From the NCBI RefSeq assembly GCF_029867415.1, contig NC_081185.1, forward strand, positions 116,787,987-116,851,986: 64,000 bases of DNA, in the 5' to 3' direction. This DNA comes from Vicia villosa. Lineage: Eukaryota; Streptophyta; Magnoliopsida; Fabales; Fabaceae. A model generated the notes under the pieces. The model made no database searches. It was not told where the DNA came from and saw only the letters and a program-made list of their open reading frames with translations. Positions 34,766-47,012 of this stretch are shown here, piece after piece; within the stretch, counting starts at the first letter, position 1; the number at the start of each line of letters is the position of its first letter. The position numbers and the translations under genes were made by a program.

Positions 34766-37700
34766 TGTGGTGTCGTTTTCTTTTACCTCCCCGTTTCACT
34801 TGGGAGGACGGCACGCTAGACCCTTCACGCGAAATTTGGAAGGAGAATGCGCCCGTGGTGGGATGAATTTTATTTCAGTTCTTCCTACGATATCACACGA
34901 ACTTTCTTATTTGTCCTACGAGTAGGAAAGGGGAAAAAAGATCTCAACTAAACCCTAGGAGTTTGCTAAGTGTGGGGATTTACACCTAGACTAGAAATTC
35001 TGGAGTCCGGGAGGTCGGTTATACATAGGGAAGTGTTTAAACACCCTACATATCTGTAGTACTCTACAGGAACCTTCTCTGTGTCATTGTGTTTGTGTTT
35101 ATTGCTATGATTGGGAAAGTTTCTCCTTTGTATTAGGAGAAGGAATTGAATTGATTTAAAGAAAGACAGACAGATAGACAGACTGACTATTTTTGGTATT
35201 TTATTAGCTCGCTGAGATTCCTTGTGAACCTCATGCCTACATATCCCTAGTGGAAGTCAGAGCTTAATGTAGTTCGGGGAACTAACTAGGGAAATTAATT
35301 GTTTTTGGTGCCTTGCTTGAAGCTCAAGGTTGAAGCTTGGAATTAAATCTCTGTTTACAGTAAAGAGACATGAAATCATCTCTACAGAGAGGTATTTGTA
35401 CTATTCTACCACAAACATTTAAAGGAGTGACAGAATAACTGGATTCATTTCATTCAAGAGGGGGACCTTACTTGTGTGTGTGCAAGTATGCCAGTCAGAT
35501 GCCTCTTAAATGAAAGAAAGATGCTCATCCAAATTAGGGAAAGTTACCACATGTCTGGGTTTTACTGCCAGCTCATGCCTTTCAAAATCCTAAATGGGAG
35601 ACTTGATTAAAATTGAAATTGAATGTTTGTTTGTTTGAATGTGGTAGAGTAATAAAAATATCTCTCTATAGAGATAAGCTATGTCTATCTACTGTATAAA
35701 AGATTTGAATTTAGCTGGCTTGTATGAGGCCCAAGCTTGAGGCTTTTTGATTGATTAATTAATATTATTGACTCTGGGAGATGACTCTACTGGGAATTAA
35801 TTACAGGGTATTTTTGTGTTCTGTACAAAGCCCAGAATTGAGGCTGACTCTACTTAGGGAGACTCTATTTGTGTGCCTTGTACAAAGCCCAAGGTTGTGG
35901 CTAACTATTGAGGATAATTGAATGAATGACTCTATTTTATGTGCCTTGTACAAAGCCCAAGGTTGTGGCTGACTCTAGCTAGGGAAAACACTATTTTCTG
36001 CCTTGTACAAAGCCCAAGGTTGTGGCGGACTCTTAAATGAATTAAGTATGGATGACTATATGGGGAAAGATCCTAAGTGTTAGGAATCTTTGACACATGA
36101 AAGATATGGTTTATCTGCCTTGTACAAAGCCCAAGGTTGTGGCTACTGAGTGATGAAGGACTCACTGGGGAGACTCTATTATCTGCCTTGTACAATGCCC
36201 AAGGTTGAGGCTGACTCTTGACAGGGGAGTTTTATTGTTTGGGTGCCTTGTATGAAGCCCAAGGTTGAGGCTAACTGTTTTTGTTGGTTTTAACTCTACT
36301 GGAGATTAAAAAGACTGTTTTTCTTTTGGAAGCTAACCCTTTCCAGGGATTTTGATTCAGCTGGTGAATTGGTCTATTAAAAGACTGACTTTTATCATGT
36401 TTTTTGGAGGCTAACCCTTTCCAGGGATTTTGACTCTTTTGGGGAAATTGTCTCCTAAGAGAATGAAGTCTATTATTTATTTATTAATTTTGGAGGCTAA
36501 CCCTTTCCAGGGATTTTTATTGAAATGAAGGAATGGATTGATTTTAAATGACTTTGGAGGCTAACCCTTTCCAGGGAATTTAAGATTGAAAAAAGGATGG
36601 CAGAAAGATTATCTAGTGGAGACTCTTTGTTTAAAGCCCAAGATGAAGGCTGACTCAATGCTGAGGATGACCAAAACATAGATCCTAGACTCTACTAAGG
36701 AGGATTGATGAAGATAAGGGTGACAGAGACTGTCCATGTCTCTCATTCCAAAAAGTGTACTCAATGTGAAATTGAGACAAACTTAGCTTGTTTTAAAGTC
36801 TGGTTTAAATTGGAAGAAACTCACCAGGGTAGGCTAAAAGGTGACTAAAGACCTGTTCCTATGTTTGTAAGAAACCTGATGGGTCCTTGTATACAAGCTC
36901 AAGAGGAAGCTGGAAATGCTTTTAAGAAGCCTGTGGGTCCTTGTACAAAGCCCAAGAGGAGGCTAATCGAGGGTCCTTGTTGTAGCACAAGAGAAAGCTT
37001 ATGTGGTTTTGAACTTATTTTGGCTCTAAGCAAATGGGTAAGAGGTTTCACCGGGAATAATTCCTCTTTGGGTGGATGTGTCCTATTATTTGGATTCTAA
37101 GGTTTTTGCCAAGATGTTTCACCGGGAATAATTCATCTTGGGGGTTTGAACTACAGATCTCTAATTAGGAAAGAGCCTTCACCGGGAAGACATTCTCAAT
37201 CCTAGGTCATATTCCTATAATATATATATAGTTTAACTGTCCTAAGGTTTATACTCAAACGCAGTTCTAAACTAATATATGCACAGTTTATATTTGACAG
37301 TAATTTAAATAAAGACTGTAAATTGAAAGCTTGTAAAGCCTAACCTGGATGGAGTGGAGGCCATTGAAGAAGTATGTACAGAGCCTCAACAGTATTTTTG
37401 TTGTTTTGTTGATAACAGTTGAATATATATGATAAACAGTTAATGGTTTTTGAAAACAGAAGAAGTGAAGATGGACAAAGGTCACATAGGTATCTGAAGA
37501 GTTTCACCGGGAATAATGCCCTTCAAATACCAGAAGAATGTTTTGAAAACAGAAAGAAGATTTTGAAAATACAGTTTTGAAAACAAGCTAAGAAGAGAAG
37601 GTTTTTGGGACTTACACTCTATTAGAGGCCCAATTTAAAAAATGGTTTACTGTTTATGAAAACAGTTGAAAAGATACGGGGTTCTGTTGTTTGAAAACCT

Positions 37701-40648
37701 CGATTGTCTGTTTACTTTGAAGTTTGAACATAATTTGAATTTTGACAAAAGTCAACTTAATTGAAGTACAGACAAAATCTATACCTAATTAAGACCTAAA
37801 TGATTAGGGTTTTTATCATATAATTACTCACACAATTAATTAGATTAATACAAAGTGAAAATGTATATTAAGTATTTAAGAAAATAACTTAAAACATATG
37901 ATTTTAAACCTAATTAAAATATAGGAAATAAATAATATTTTTATGATTTTTTTGATTAAACACAAAATATATGTATTAAGTGACATGTGTGTGAAAAATG
38001 AAGTAAAAATGACTTAATTTGATAGATTAAATAATTAAGTGAAGTTTGTATAAAAAAAGAAAGAAAATAAGGGGTAAAAAATTGGTTTGGCCCTAGTATG
38101 GTTCGAACCCACGCCCCTTTGGTCACACCACAAAACAATAACCAACTGAGCTGCGCGCGCAGCTTGTTATTCAGATGCAACGAATTGTTTATATTTTAAA
38201 AAGACCCATGAGATTCAAATTTCGCGCGCCACCATCTTCGTCTTCAACCTTGAGCTCAGAAATTTTGAATTTCTAACTCCCTTGTTTCTCAACCAAATGG
38301 TGTGATGTAAACATCAATTTTGCTTGATTTTGGACGAGGAACATGGCCATGGATTCAGAATTTATTTATCTTAAGTGTAACTAACTAATTTTAGCATGAA
38401 CACGAAGAACACGTAAACCCTAATTTTAAAATTAAATGATGCACAAGATGAATAAATGAATGATGATAGAGGGTTTTTAATCCTCTGATGATGCTGAACA
38501 AGATAGAATCGAGCTATTTCATAAAGAGTACTTGAATTAAGGAGCTGGAGCTTGAAAACTTACCTCTGAAAATGGAGGTCGTGAGGATGATTGAGAGCAC
38601 CTGGGCTTGTATGGATGATCTGGATAGCTTCCTTGTAACCCAGTGATGCTAACTGAATGCTTATTGTGACTTGAATCCTTCTGAATTGTTCTATGGACCT
38701 CCCTCGATTTCAGCTTCAAGTGAACATGGAGGTTGTTGAATTTGGAGTTACAGATGAGCTGCAGCCATCTGGTTAGCTTCACTATGACCAGAGGAACGTG
38801 CCTGGATGCTTGGCTTTGTTGGAAACTCTTTGAATTGCTCGATGGTCCTCCAACTGCAAGTGCTCCAAAATGAACTCGATAATGGTGTTCTTCTACTTAC
38901 AGAAGTGATCCAGGTGCTTGGATCACCTCAAATGAACCCCCTGAGGATGATAGAAGGCTTACTTTTCAAAGATGAGCCTTGGTTTGAAGAAATCGATTCT
39001 TCTTGCCAAAGAACTTTGAAAAACAATAAGCAAAAGGAGAGAATGAGAAAGCAAGTATTATGGTTGCTTTGGTGTGATTTTGAATGAGGAATGCCTCTAT
39101 ATTTATAGGCAAATGGTTCAGTACTGAAGTAGAGGAGTGAGCTTCCTTAGTGAAGTTGATTTGCTTCCTTAGCCATGAAGAAAGTTTGGAAAATATCCAA
39201 GTGCAATGATGCATTTTCGGGCTAGCTTCCCCAACCATTGATCTTGCAGGATCTTGGGGGACATTTCTGATTCAGAGGAGGGTTCCAATTGGCTAGTGAG
39301 AAGATTCCTTGATGATTCATCATTTGCCATAAATTCAAGAATGTAATCATTACTTAATCACATGGCTTGGTTTTGGAATATTCTCTTCAATCTTTATGCA
39401 ATGATGGAAATTGATGCATGGTATGTTTTCAGATGCATTAGAGGTCGTGTAGCACCACTTAGTGAAGCAAGATGCACAAAATTGCAAAGTTCCAAATTGT
39501 ACATGACCTATAATTTTAGTTTATGAGGCCAACTTTGGACAAGCATAACTCTTAGCTCAAATTGAATTTGGAGAAGGTTGAACACAATTTGGAAAGCCCT
39601 AAACATCTACTTTAAATCATTAGTTTATGTCTTCTTCAGAATCCTTTGGGAAATTTGTGAAAAATGAGGCCAAAGTTGGAAGAAAACTAGGTTAAAACAC
39701 TTAGAAAAATTTCTAAGTGTTTATGACCTAAACTTCAAAATTTCCAAAACTTCATAAATGGTTGATCTTTTGAAAAAAGTTCCTTTGTAAGATGTTGTTT
39801 TATTTTGCAAGATCTACAACTTTCATGTTGGAAGTTTTTTGAGTTGTGTAGGTGAAATTTTGAGTTCTCACCATGCCTTCAAAAACCCTAATTCCCGACT
39901 TTTCGCTCCTTGATGAATTTCTTTGAATTTCTTTGGCCAAATGACTTTGACATCCATATATTGATGATATTGATCTTTGAAAGTCATTTTTTGACCAAAA
40001 ACCTTAAAAGTCAATGATGATCCTTCACAGTTGACTTTTTCCTGACAAAGTGAATTTTTGGGTTTTTGTGTAGAAACAAGATCTTTTCCTCAAATGAATG
40101 ATGTAAATGGATTATATTGAGGTAGTAGAGATCCTTGAATCATGTCTTGAGTTTTGGATTCATTCCCTGATCAAAAGTCAACCATCTTGGTGAATTAGGT
40201 CAAAACCCTAATTTGTCGACCATGTGAAAATAATGACTGTAGACTTTGAATTGAAGTGTGATGTCCAGTAGATCTTGTAATATGAGTTATTTGAAGAAGA
40301 TTGATGTCTTTGAATGACCCTCTGGGGCTTTTTAGGGTTTCCCAAATGTGATCCCTGATTTTAGTCCTTGATAGGCTCAAAACCCTAGTCTGGTGACCTG
40401 AGTAAACCTGTACTCAGATGACTGGATGTCTAATCAATCATAGATGAGAAAAATGAAGTCTTTGAGCCCCATGATTGTATTAGAGATTAGTCTTTGTATT
40501 GATTGATCCTTTGCCTGAGCTTTCTTGTCTTTGAGCATCCTCGATTAGGTACCAGATGGAGAAATGACTGCTCTGGGTACTTGTCTTGACCTGATGAAAA
40601 ATCCTGAAGATATGTCATCTCAGGGGGGTCAAAAATTAGGGTATGACA
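34766..40648 (-). repeat. Ogre/Tat-type LTR, 5883 bp (3' LTR of the large minus-strand element)
   Basis: On the minus strand it starts TGTCATACCCTAATTTTTG at 40648 after a purine tract (AAATAGGGGCATC) and ends AACGACACCACA at 34766. Flank CAAGT (34761-34765) would be the target duplication. Near its end it has CACTTCCCTATGTATAACC, the counterpart of the block in the 3.5-kb LTRs. It contains a tRNA-like sequence (38092-38162) and several dispersed motif families: GCCTTGTACAAAGCCCAAGG (about a dozen copies, 35306-36990), GGAGGCTAACCCTTTCCAGG (four) and TTCACCGGGAATAAT (about four). The LTR is longer than the Ogre LTRs on the left and belongs to another family. Confidence 0.8.
38092..38162 (-). 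other. tRNA-like sequence in LTR (TLS-2)
   Basis: On the LTR sense strand: GCTCAGTTGG (A-box type), 32 bases, then GGTTCGAACCA (B-box type). A GC-rich dyad GCTGCGCGCGCAGC lies directly in front of or overlaps the A-box block. T-arm pairing is partial and no acceptor stem is seen. Confidence 0.7.
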
Positions 40649-43223
40649 GATGCCCCTATTTAAGTTTCTTTTATCTGGAGGGAGAGAGATTGAGATCTCG
40701 ATCTCTCCTGCGTAAAAGAGACTTAAATATCAAAGAAATGCCCGAATTTTGGGCGCTCCTGAGATGTTTGTAATTGATAAAATCTTTGCATGATTTGATC
40801 CCGTTGTCGCACTTGGCGGGGGATGAGGAGACGAACTCCTGCAGAAATACTTGATGTGGATTCTGGCGAATGGATGGCAATGTAGGATGCGCAATCCATC
40901 TTCTTTAACTAAGTGTTGATACTTAGAAAAGGTAAACAACTTCCCCCTTTGTTTCGGATGTCCAAATCTCGAAACTGGTCTTAGTTGTGTTTGGACGATA
41001 TCTCAGATAAAGAGAAAATCTCCAAAGGTTTGTTTCCTCATCAAACTTCTCATCAGCACTTGGAGACGAGACGCCATTTGATGGTAGTAAAGAAACTTCA
41101 AGGGTTTGTTTCCTCATCAAACTTCTCATCAGCACTTGGAGATGAGATGCCATTTGACGGCTGTAAAGAAACTTTACCATCTTCCCTTTTGACTTGACGT
41201 CTTTGAAAGAATGTCATATGGCCTCATGATCTTTTGAGGGGCTAATGACTTTGTTTGAAGGCGGACGAACTGTTTTCGGGGTGAAAACTGCCATTCGTCA
41301 ACTGATGCCTGGGGAATCAACGAACTGTTTTCCTAAGAGGAAAACTGCCATTCATCGACTCTGTGGGGAGTTAAGCATCCCAGAAACAGACAAACTGTTT
41401 GAAGAAACTGCCATTTGTCGATCTCTTGAGTATTTAGCAGACAAACTGTCTTTTCTTGGGAAAAGACTGCCATTTGCCAATTGCTAGGGGAGCAAACTGT
41501 CTTCTACTGGGAGAGACTGCCATTTGTCGACCTTTGTTATGATAAAGTGAGCAAACTGTCTTCTGCTGAAAGAGACTGCCATTTGCTGACTCCTGGGGAA
41601 ACAAACTGTCTTCTACTGGGAGAGACTGCCATTTGTAGACCCTGCTGTGAGAAAGTGAGCAAACTGTCTTCTGCTGAAAGAGACTGCCATTTGCTGACTC
41701 CTGGGGAAACAAACTGTCTTCTACTGGGAGAGACTGCCATTTGTAGACCCTGCTGTGAGAAAGTGAGCAAACTGTCTTCTGCTGAAAGAGACTGCCATTT
41801 GCTGACTCCTGGGGAAACAAACTGTCTTCTACTGAAAGAGACTGCCATTTGTTGACCCTGTCATGAAAGAAAGTGAGCAAACTGTCTTCTGCTGAAAGAG
41901 ACTGCCATTTGCTGACTCTGTTGGAGAATCTGAACTATCTTCTGGACGAAGACTATCATTCACTGACTCCGCTGGGGAATCATTTGTCGATCTGCTGGGA
42001 GATTCTGAATTTTCCTTTGACAAGAAGTGGCACCTCTTGACCCTGCTGGGGAAATACCAAACCTGTAGGGAGTTCTGGAATGTGAAGCAGACTATCTTAT
42101 CTGAAGAAGACTGTCGAATGTCGCTCTGCAGGAGATTTTCGGCTGAGGAATTCCAAAAGTGAACAAACTATCTCTTTGAGGGAGACTACCATTTATTGAC
42201 TTGTTTGGGGAAATCTCTCTACATGGATCATTGTCTTGAAGGAAAAAGTTTCTCCGGAACTTGCAGGGGAAACTTGAGTTCATGCCTTAATGACTTAGGC
42301 ATTCTCATGATTTAAAAGCCTAATTTGACTATGCAGTTATGATGTAATGTATGCATGAATATTATGACAATTATAAAATGTAAAGTGAATGTGAATAGAA
42401 TTGTCGCGGATGTAAAATCCTATGATACGACTTGAATTCTTGTTGATCAGAAGATGTCCTCTTCTTGGAGTTCGAACTCTGTTGGGAATACCTGGCTATC
42501 AGTTGTCCGCTGTCCGAAGTGAGTAATATGAATTGAAGTGAAGATCCGTCATCGGGAGATGTTCGCAAAGCGACCTCATGGGGAAATCTTGGTTCCCGGA
42601 GTCTCAACCGTTCTCGGAGCAACTGTTTGCATTCTTCCTATTGTTTGTAAACCTTAGGAAGAAATTTCACCTTTATTTTTGCAAGTAAATTCATTTTTAT
42701 TTTATGAAAACATTTGTTTCAAGAAAATGACTGTTTAAATTCAAAATGCATTTCAAGAAACTGAAAAAGACTAGATTGCAAAGGAAAAGCACAAGGCTCA
42801 AATTATTATATATGGAATGGTAATCAGCCAAATGCTTGATTCCATGGAGTATTTACAAAGTTGGAAATTGGTAATTTTCGGGAAAAGGGCTACGATGAAA
42901 CGTGACGACCGTTATCTTTCCCTTCCACTCCGAGTTGCGCTGTATTCGTGCTTCGTAGAAGATGACCTACTGCTGATGAATACTCCGCTATGGATTTTGA
43001 ATGATCAAGTTTGTCCTGAACACAGTTACTTGCCATATATCCCTAACTTTTGCGTAAACTACCCCTTTCGGGTTTTAAGTTTACCGGGATTGATTATTTA
43101 TTTTTTTATGTCTCTAACTTTTGCCTGAATCGCCCTTTCGGGTTTTCGATTCACCGAGACGCTCTTTTTTGCCTAAGCCGCTCTTTGCGAGTTTTCAACT
43201 TAGCGAGCTGTTCTTTTGTTTAT
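40649..43223 (-). other. 3' UTR of the large Ogre/Tat element
   Basis: Lies between pol (ends 43224) and the PPT/LTR junction at 40648. It begins with repeats of CCCTAACTTTTGCCTGAA (43030-43220), carries array C (41240-42020) and ends in a purine tract. Open frames on both strands inside the array come from its 108-bp period, which is divisible by three; none is taken as a gene. Confidence 0.75.
41240..42020. repeat. Tandem array C, 108-bp two-unit higher-order repeat
   Basis: Monomers of about 54 bp contain AAACTGTCTTCT and GAGACTGCCATTTG. Two types alternate (GCTGAAAGAGACTG and ACTGGGAGAGACTG), so the exact period is 108 bp in the core: GCAAACTG recurs at 41551, 41659 and 41767. Flanking monomers are more diverged on both sides. 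It is the 3' UTR array of this element family. Confidence 0.88.
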
Positions 43224-46200
43224 TTAGGCGAAGTATTTCTTGACTGCGTCGACGTTCACAGGACGGGTGAATTCTTCTCCATCCATAGTCGTGAGTATTA
43301 AGGCTCCTCCTGAGAAAGCTCTCTTGACCACGTAGGGGCCGTCATAATTGGGAGTCCATTTCCCTCTCGAATCTGTGAGAAAAGATTGAATCTTTTTGAG
43401 TACAAGGTCGCCTTCTTTGATTGTGCGAGGTCGAACCTTTTTGTCGAAAGCTTTCTTCATTCTTTGTTGATATAGCTGTCCGTGGCATAAAGCTGTCATG
43501 CGCTTTTCTTCGATTAAGTTCAATTCATCGAATCTGCTTTGACACCACTCGGCTTCTGTTAATTTTGCTTCCATCAAGACTCTCATTGATGGAATCTCAA
43601 CCTCTATAGGTAGGACTGCCTCCATGCCATATACAAGGGAGAAAGGAGTTGCTCCAGTCGAAGTACGTACTGATGTACGGTAACCATGAAGAGCATACGG
43701 GAGCATTTCATGCCAATCTTTGTAAGTGATGACCATCTTCTGAATGATTTTCTTGATGTTTTTGTTAGCTGCTTCTACAGCTCCATTCATCTTTGGTCTG
43801 TAAGGAGATGAGTTGTGATGTTCAATCTTGAATTCTTCACAAAGCTCCTTCATCATTTTGTTATTCAAATTTGACCCATTGTCAGTGATTATCTTGCTAG
43901 GAATGCCGTAGCGACAGATGATGTGATTCTTGATAAACCTGACGACAACTTGTCTTGTAACGTTTGCATATGAAGCTGCTTCAACCCATTTGGTAAAATA
44001 GTCTATGGCTACCAAGATGAAGCGATGTCCGTTGGACGCTTTTGGTTCGATCATTCCAATCATGTCGATTCCCCACATGGAGAAAGGCCAAGGGGAAGAG
44101 AGTATGTTGAGAAGAGATGGTGGCACATGAATTCTATCGGCGTAGATCTGGCATTTGTGACACCTCTTTGCGTACTGGTAGCAATCTGACTCCATTGTCA
44201 GCCAATAATATCCTGCTCTCAGTATTTTCCTTGTCATGGTATGTCCATTGGTGTGAGTACCAAAGGAACCTTCATGTATTTCTCTCATGAGTATTTCTGC
44301 TTCTTTTCTGTCAACGCATCTGAGCAGAACCATGTCGAAGTTTCTCTTGTACAGAACATCTTCATTCAGGAAGAATCTACAAGCTAACTTTCTCAAAGTC
44401 TTTCTATCTTTCTTTGACGCCCCAAGAGGGTACTCTTGCTTTTGAAGAAAGTTCTTGATGTCGTAGTACCACGGTTTGTCGTCGATGATTGCTTCTACTG
44501 TGAATACATGAGCGGGCCTATCCAGGCGCATAACATCGATCCGAGGAATGTCATTCCAATGATTTATCCTAATCATGGAAGAGAGTGTGGCTAATGCATC
44601 AGCCAAATTGTTTTCTTCACGAGGAATGTGATGAAAATCTACCCTGTCGAAGAATGGTAACAATCTTCTCGCGTAGTCTTTGTAAGGAATTAGCCCTGGT
44701 TGGCGTGTTTCCCATTCTCCTTTGATTTGATTGATGACCAAAGCAGAATCTCCATATACATCCAAGTGTTTGATTCTTAGATCCATGGCTTCTTCGAGAC
44801 CCATGATGCAAGCTTCATATTCGGCCTCATTGTTTGTGCATTTGAAAGTTAATCTGGCAGTAAATGGAATATGGGTACCCTGAGGTGTAACAATGATTGC
44901 CCCAATTCCTCGTCCATAAGCATTGACAGCTCCGTCAAAGATTAAGCCCCACTGGGATCCTATCTCAGGTCCTTCGTCTGGTAGTGGCTCGTCGTAATCT
45001 TTCATCTTGAGGTACATGACGTCCTCGTCCGGAAAGTCGAAACTGGTTGATTCATGACCATTGAGTGGGTGGTGAGCCAGGTGCTCAGCTAGAATGCTTC
45101 CTTTCACGGCTTTCTGTGCGTGATACTCAATGTCGTATTCTGATAACAACATCTGCCAACGGGCAATTCTCCCGGTTAAAGCAGGCTTCTCAAAGATGTA
45201 CTTGATTGGATCCATATGAGAGATCAAACAAGTAGTATGTCGAATCATGTACTGGCGGAGACGCTTGGCAGCCCAGGCCAAAGCACAACACGTCTTCTCG
45301 AGCATGGAGTAGCGGGATTCACAGTCAGTGAATTTCTTGCTCAGGTAGTAGATGGCATGCTCTTTTCTTTTTGTCTCGTCTTGCTGTCCAAGGACACAAC
45401 CCATGGAATCTTCTAAGACGGTTAAGTACATTATCAAAGGTCTTCCTTCCACTGGAGGAGATAAGATGGGTGGTTCGAGCAGATATTCCTTAATGCTGTC
45501 GAACGCTTTCTGACAATCGTCTGTCCAGACGCAACTTTGATTTTTCCGTAGAAGTTTGAAAATAGGAGCGCAAGTTGCAGTCATGAGATATATGAATCTC
45601 GAGATGTAATTCAGACGTCCAAGAAATCCTCTAACTTGTTTCTCGGTTCTGGGCGAAGGCATTTCTTGAATTGCCTTGACTTTGTCTGGATCTACTTCAA
45701 TTCCTCGTTTGCTGACAATGAAACCAAGGAGTTTTCCTGAGTAGACACCAAAGGTGCACTTGTTGGGGTTCAGGCGAAGCTGAAACTTCCGTAAGCGTTG
45801 AAATAACTTTGTCAGATTCTGTATGTGATCTTCTTCATTTTCTGATTTGGCAATCATGTCGTCCACATAGACTTCCACTTCCTTATGCATCATGTCGTGG
45901 AAAAGTGTAGTCATGGCCCTTTGATAAGTTGCCCCTGCGTTCTTTAGTCCAAAAGGCATAACACGGTAGCAGAACGTGCCCCAGGGGGTGATGAAAGCTG
46001 TTTTTTCCATGTCTTCAGGTGCCATTTTGATTTGGTTGTATCCTGAAAATCCGTCCATGAATGAGAAAACTTTGGATTTTGCTGTACTGTCTACCAACAT
46101 ATCAATATGTGGTAAAGGAAAATCATCCTTAGGGCTAGCTTTGTTCAAATCTCTGTAGTCGACGCACATGCGGACTTTTCCGTCTTTCTTAGGAACGGGA

Positions 46201-46652
46201 ACAATGTTAGCTAACCACTGAGGGTATTCTGAAGTGACGAGGAAACCTGCGTTGATCTGCTTTTGAACTTCCTCTTTGATTTTCATGGCCATCTCCGGAT
46301 GAGTTCTTCTTAATTTTTGCTTGACCGGAGGGCATTCTGCTTTTAATGGCAAGTGATGCTCCACTATACTGGTATCCAACCCTGGCATATCTTGATAAGA
46401 CCAAGCGAAGACATCTGAGAATTCTTTGAGCAGCTGTATCAAACTCTCTCTGATCTCTGAACTGAGCGAAGCTCCAATCTTAACCTCCTTTCTGTTTCCA
46501 TCGGAACCAAGGTTAATGATCTCTAGAGGCTCATTGTATGGCTGAATGGCCTCTTCCTTTTGTTGAAGTAACCGTGAAATTTCCTTTGATATTTCTTCGT
46601 CTTCTTCTTCCTCTGCCTCGAATACAGGAAACTCAAAGCTTGGAGAAGTCAT
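43224..46652 (-). CDS. pol: Ogre/Tat pol: RT, RNase H, second RNase H, integrase
   Basis: An intact 1142-residue frame. RT: CVDYRDLNKASPKDDFPLPH near residue 165, catalytic YVDD at 262-265. The first RNase H (about 405-520) lacks a clear catalytic Asp at its start (YLTVLEDSMG). A second RNase H of the archaeal/plant type follows: D573, E609, D635 and D685. Dual RNase H is typical of the Tat/Ogre lineage. Integrase: HHCC finger (H800/H804, C831, C834) and DD35E core at D863, D924 and E960, with the correct spacing. The protein copies element RNA and inserts the DNA. No stop or frameshift; all main catalytic residues are present, so this half could be functional. In Ogre it is normally joined to gag-pro by splicing. 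Confidence 0.93.
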   Translation of the reverse strand: MTSPSFEFPVFEAEEEEDEEISKEISRLLQQKEEAIQPYNEPLEIINLGSDGNRKEVKIGASLSSEIRESLIQLLKEFSDVFAWSYQDMPGLDTSIVEHHLPLKAECPPVKQKLRRTHPEMAMKIKEEVQKQINAGFLVTSEYPQWLANIVPVPKKDGKVRMCVDYRDLNKASPKDDFPLPHIDMLVDSTAKSKVFSFMDGFSGYNQIKMAPEDMEKTAFITPWGTFCYRVMPFGLKNAGATYQRAMTTLFHDMMHKEVEVYVDDMIAKSENEEDHIQNLTKLFQRLRKFQLRLNPNKCTFGVYSGKLLGFIVSKRGIEVDPDKVKAIQEMPSPRTEKQVRGFLGRLNYISRFIYLMTATCAPIFKLLRKNQSCVWTDDCQKAFDSIKEYLLEPPILSPPVEGRPLIMYLTVLEDSMGCVLGQQDETKRKEHAIYYLSKKFTDCESRYSMLEKTCCALAWAAKRLRQYMIRHTTCLISHMDPIKYIFEKPALTGRIARWQMLLSEYDIEYHAQKAVKGSILAEHLAHHPLNGHESTSFDFPDEDVMYLKMKDYDEPLPDEGPEIGSQWGLIFDGAVNAYGRGIGAIIVTPQGTHIPFTARLTFKCTNNEAEYEACIMGLEEAMDLRIKHLDVYGDSALVINQIKGEWETRQPGLIPYKDYARRLLPFFDRVDFHHIPREENNLADALATLSSMIRINHWNDIPRIDVMRLDRPAHVFTVEAIIDDKPWYYDIKNFLQKQEYPLGASKKDRKTLRKLACRFFLNEDVLYKRNFDMVLLRCVDRKEAEILMREIHEGSFGTHTNGHTMTRKILRAGYYWLTMESDCYQYAKRCHKCQIYADRIHVPPSLLNILSSPWPFSMWGIDMIGMIEPKASNGHRFILVAIDYFTKWVEAASYANVTRQVVVRFIKNHIICRYGIPSKIITDNGSNLNNKMMKELCEEFKIEHHNSSPYRPKMNGAVEAANKNIKKIIQKMVITYKDWHEMLPYALHGYRTSVRTSTGATPFSLVYGMEAVLPIEVEIPSMRVLMEAKLTEAEWCQSRFDELNLIEEKRMTALCHGQLYQQRMKKAFDKKVRPRTIKEGDLVLKKIQSFLTDSRGKWTPNYDGPYVVKRAFSGGALILTTMDGEEFTRPVNVDAVKKYFA

Positions 46653-47012
46653 ACGGTCGCACGTTTCAACGGGGTATTTTATGATTAATCTGCATATGTG
46701 TGATAAGTTTTATTTAGACAACGAGGGAAGACTCGGTGTATGCAGTTAATGAAATTTTTGATGTTTTTTAAGGGTGTTTTTTAGGATTACCAATTTCCGA
46801 AAAAAGAAAAGGAAAAACTAAACGAAGGAACAGAATGACATTTTTATTTATGGACAGTCATTTCTTGAAACAAAGACCCTATAAAACAAAACTCTATTGC
46901 TTTGGGCGAAGCAAAGAGGGACATTTTCCTAAGAAATAGTAAAATGCAAAGCCCTATGAAACATCTCTTCACCCTGGGCTATGGTGAGAGGACAAAATAA
47001 CGGTGAAAGTTC
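46653..47012 (-). other. Non-coding stretch between the upstream ORF and pol (possible Ogre intron)
   Basis: 360 bp with stops in the pol frame separate the upstream ORF (stop at 47013) from pol. Ogre elements are known to have an intron between the protease and RT regions whose removal allows pol expression. A plausible acceptor, ATATGCAG, lies near 46690 just upstream of the pol ATG; I cannot name a convincing donor. Confidence 0.45.

Noticed and set aside
41434..41880. Repeat-containing proteins on both strands
   Set aside because: They follow from the 108-bp period of the array; no start context, domain or other evidence.
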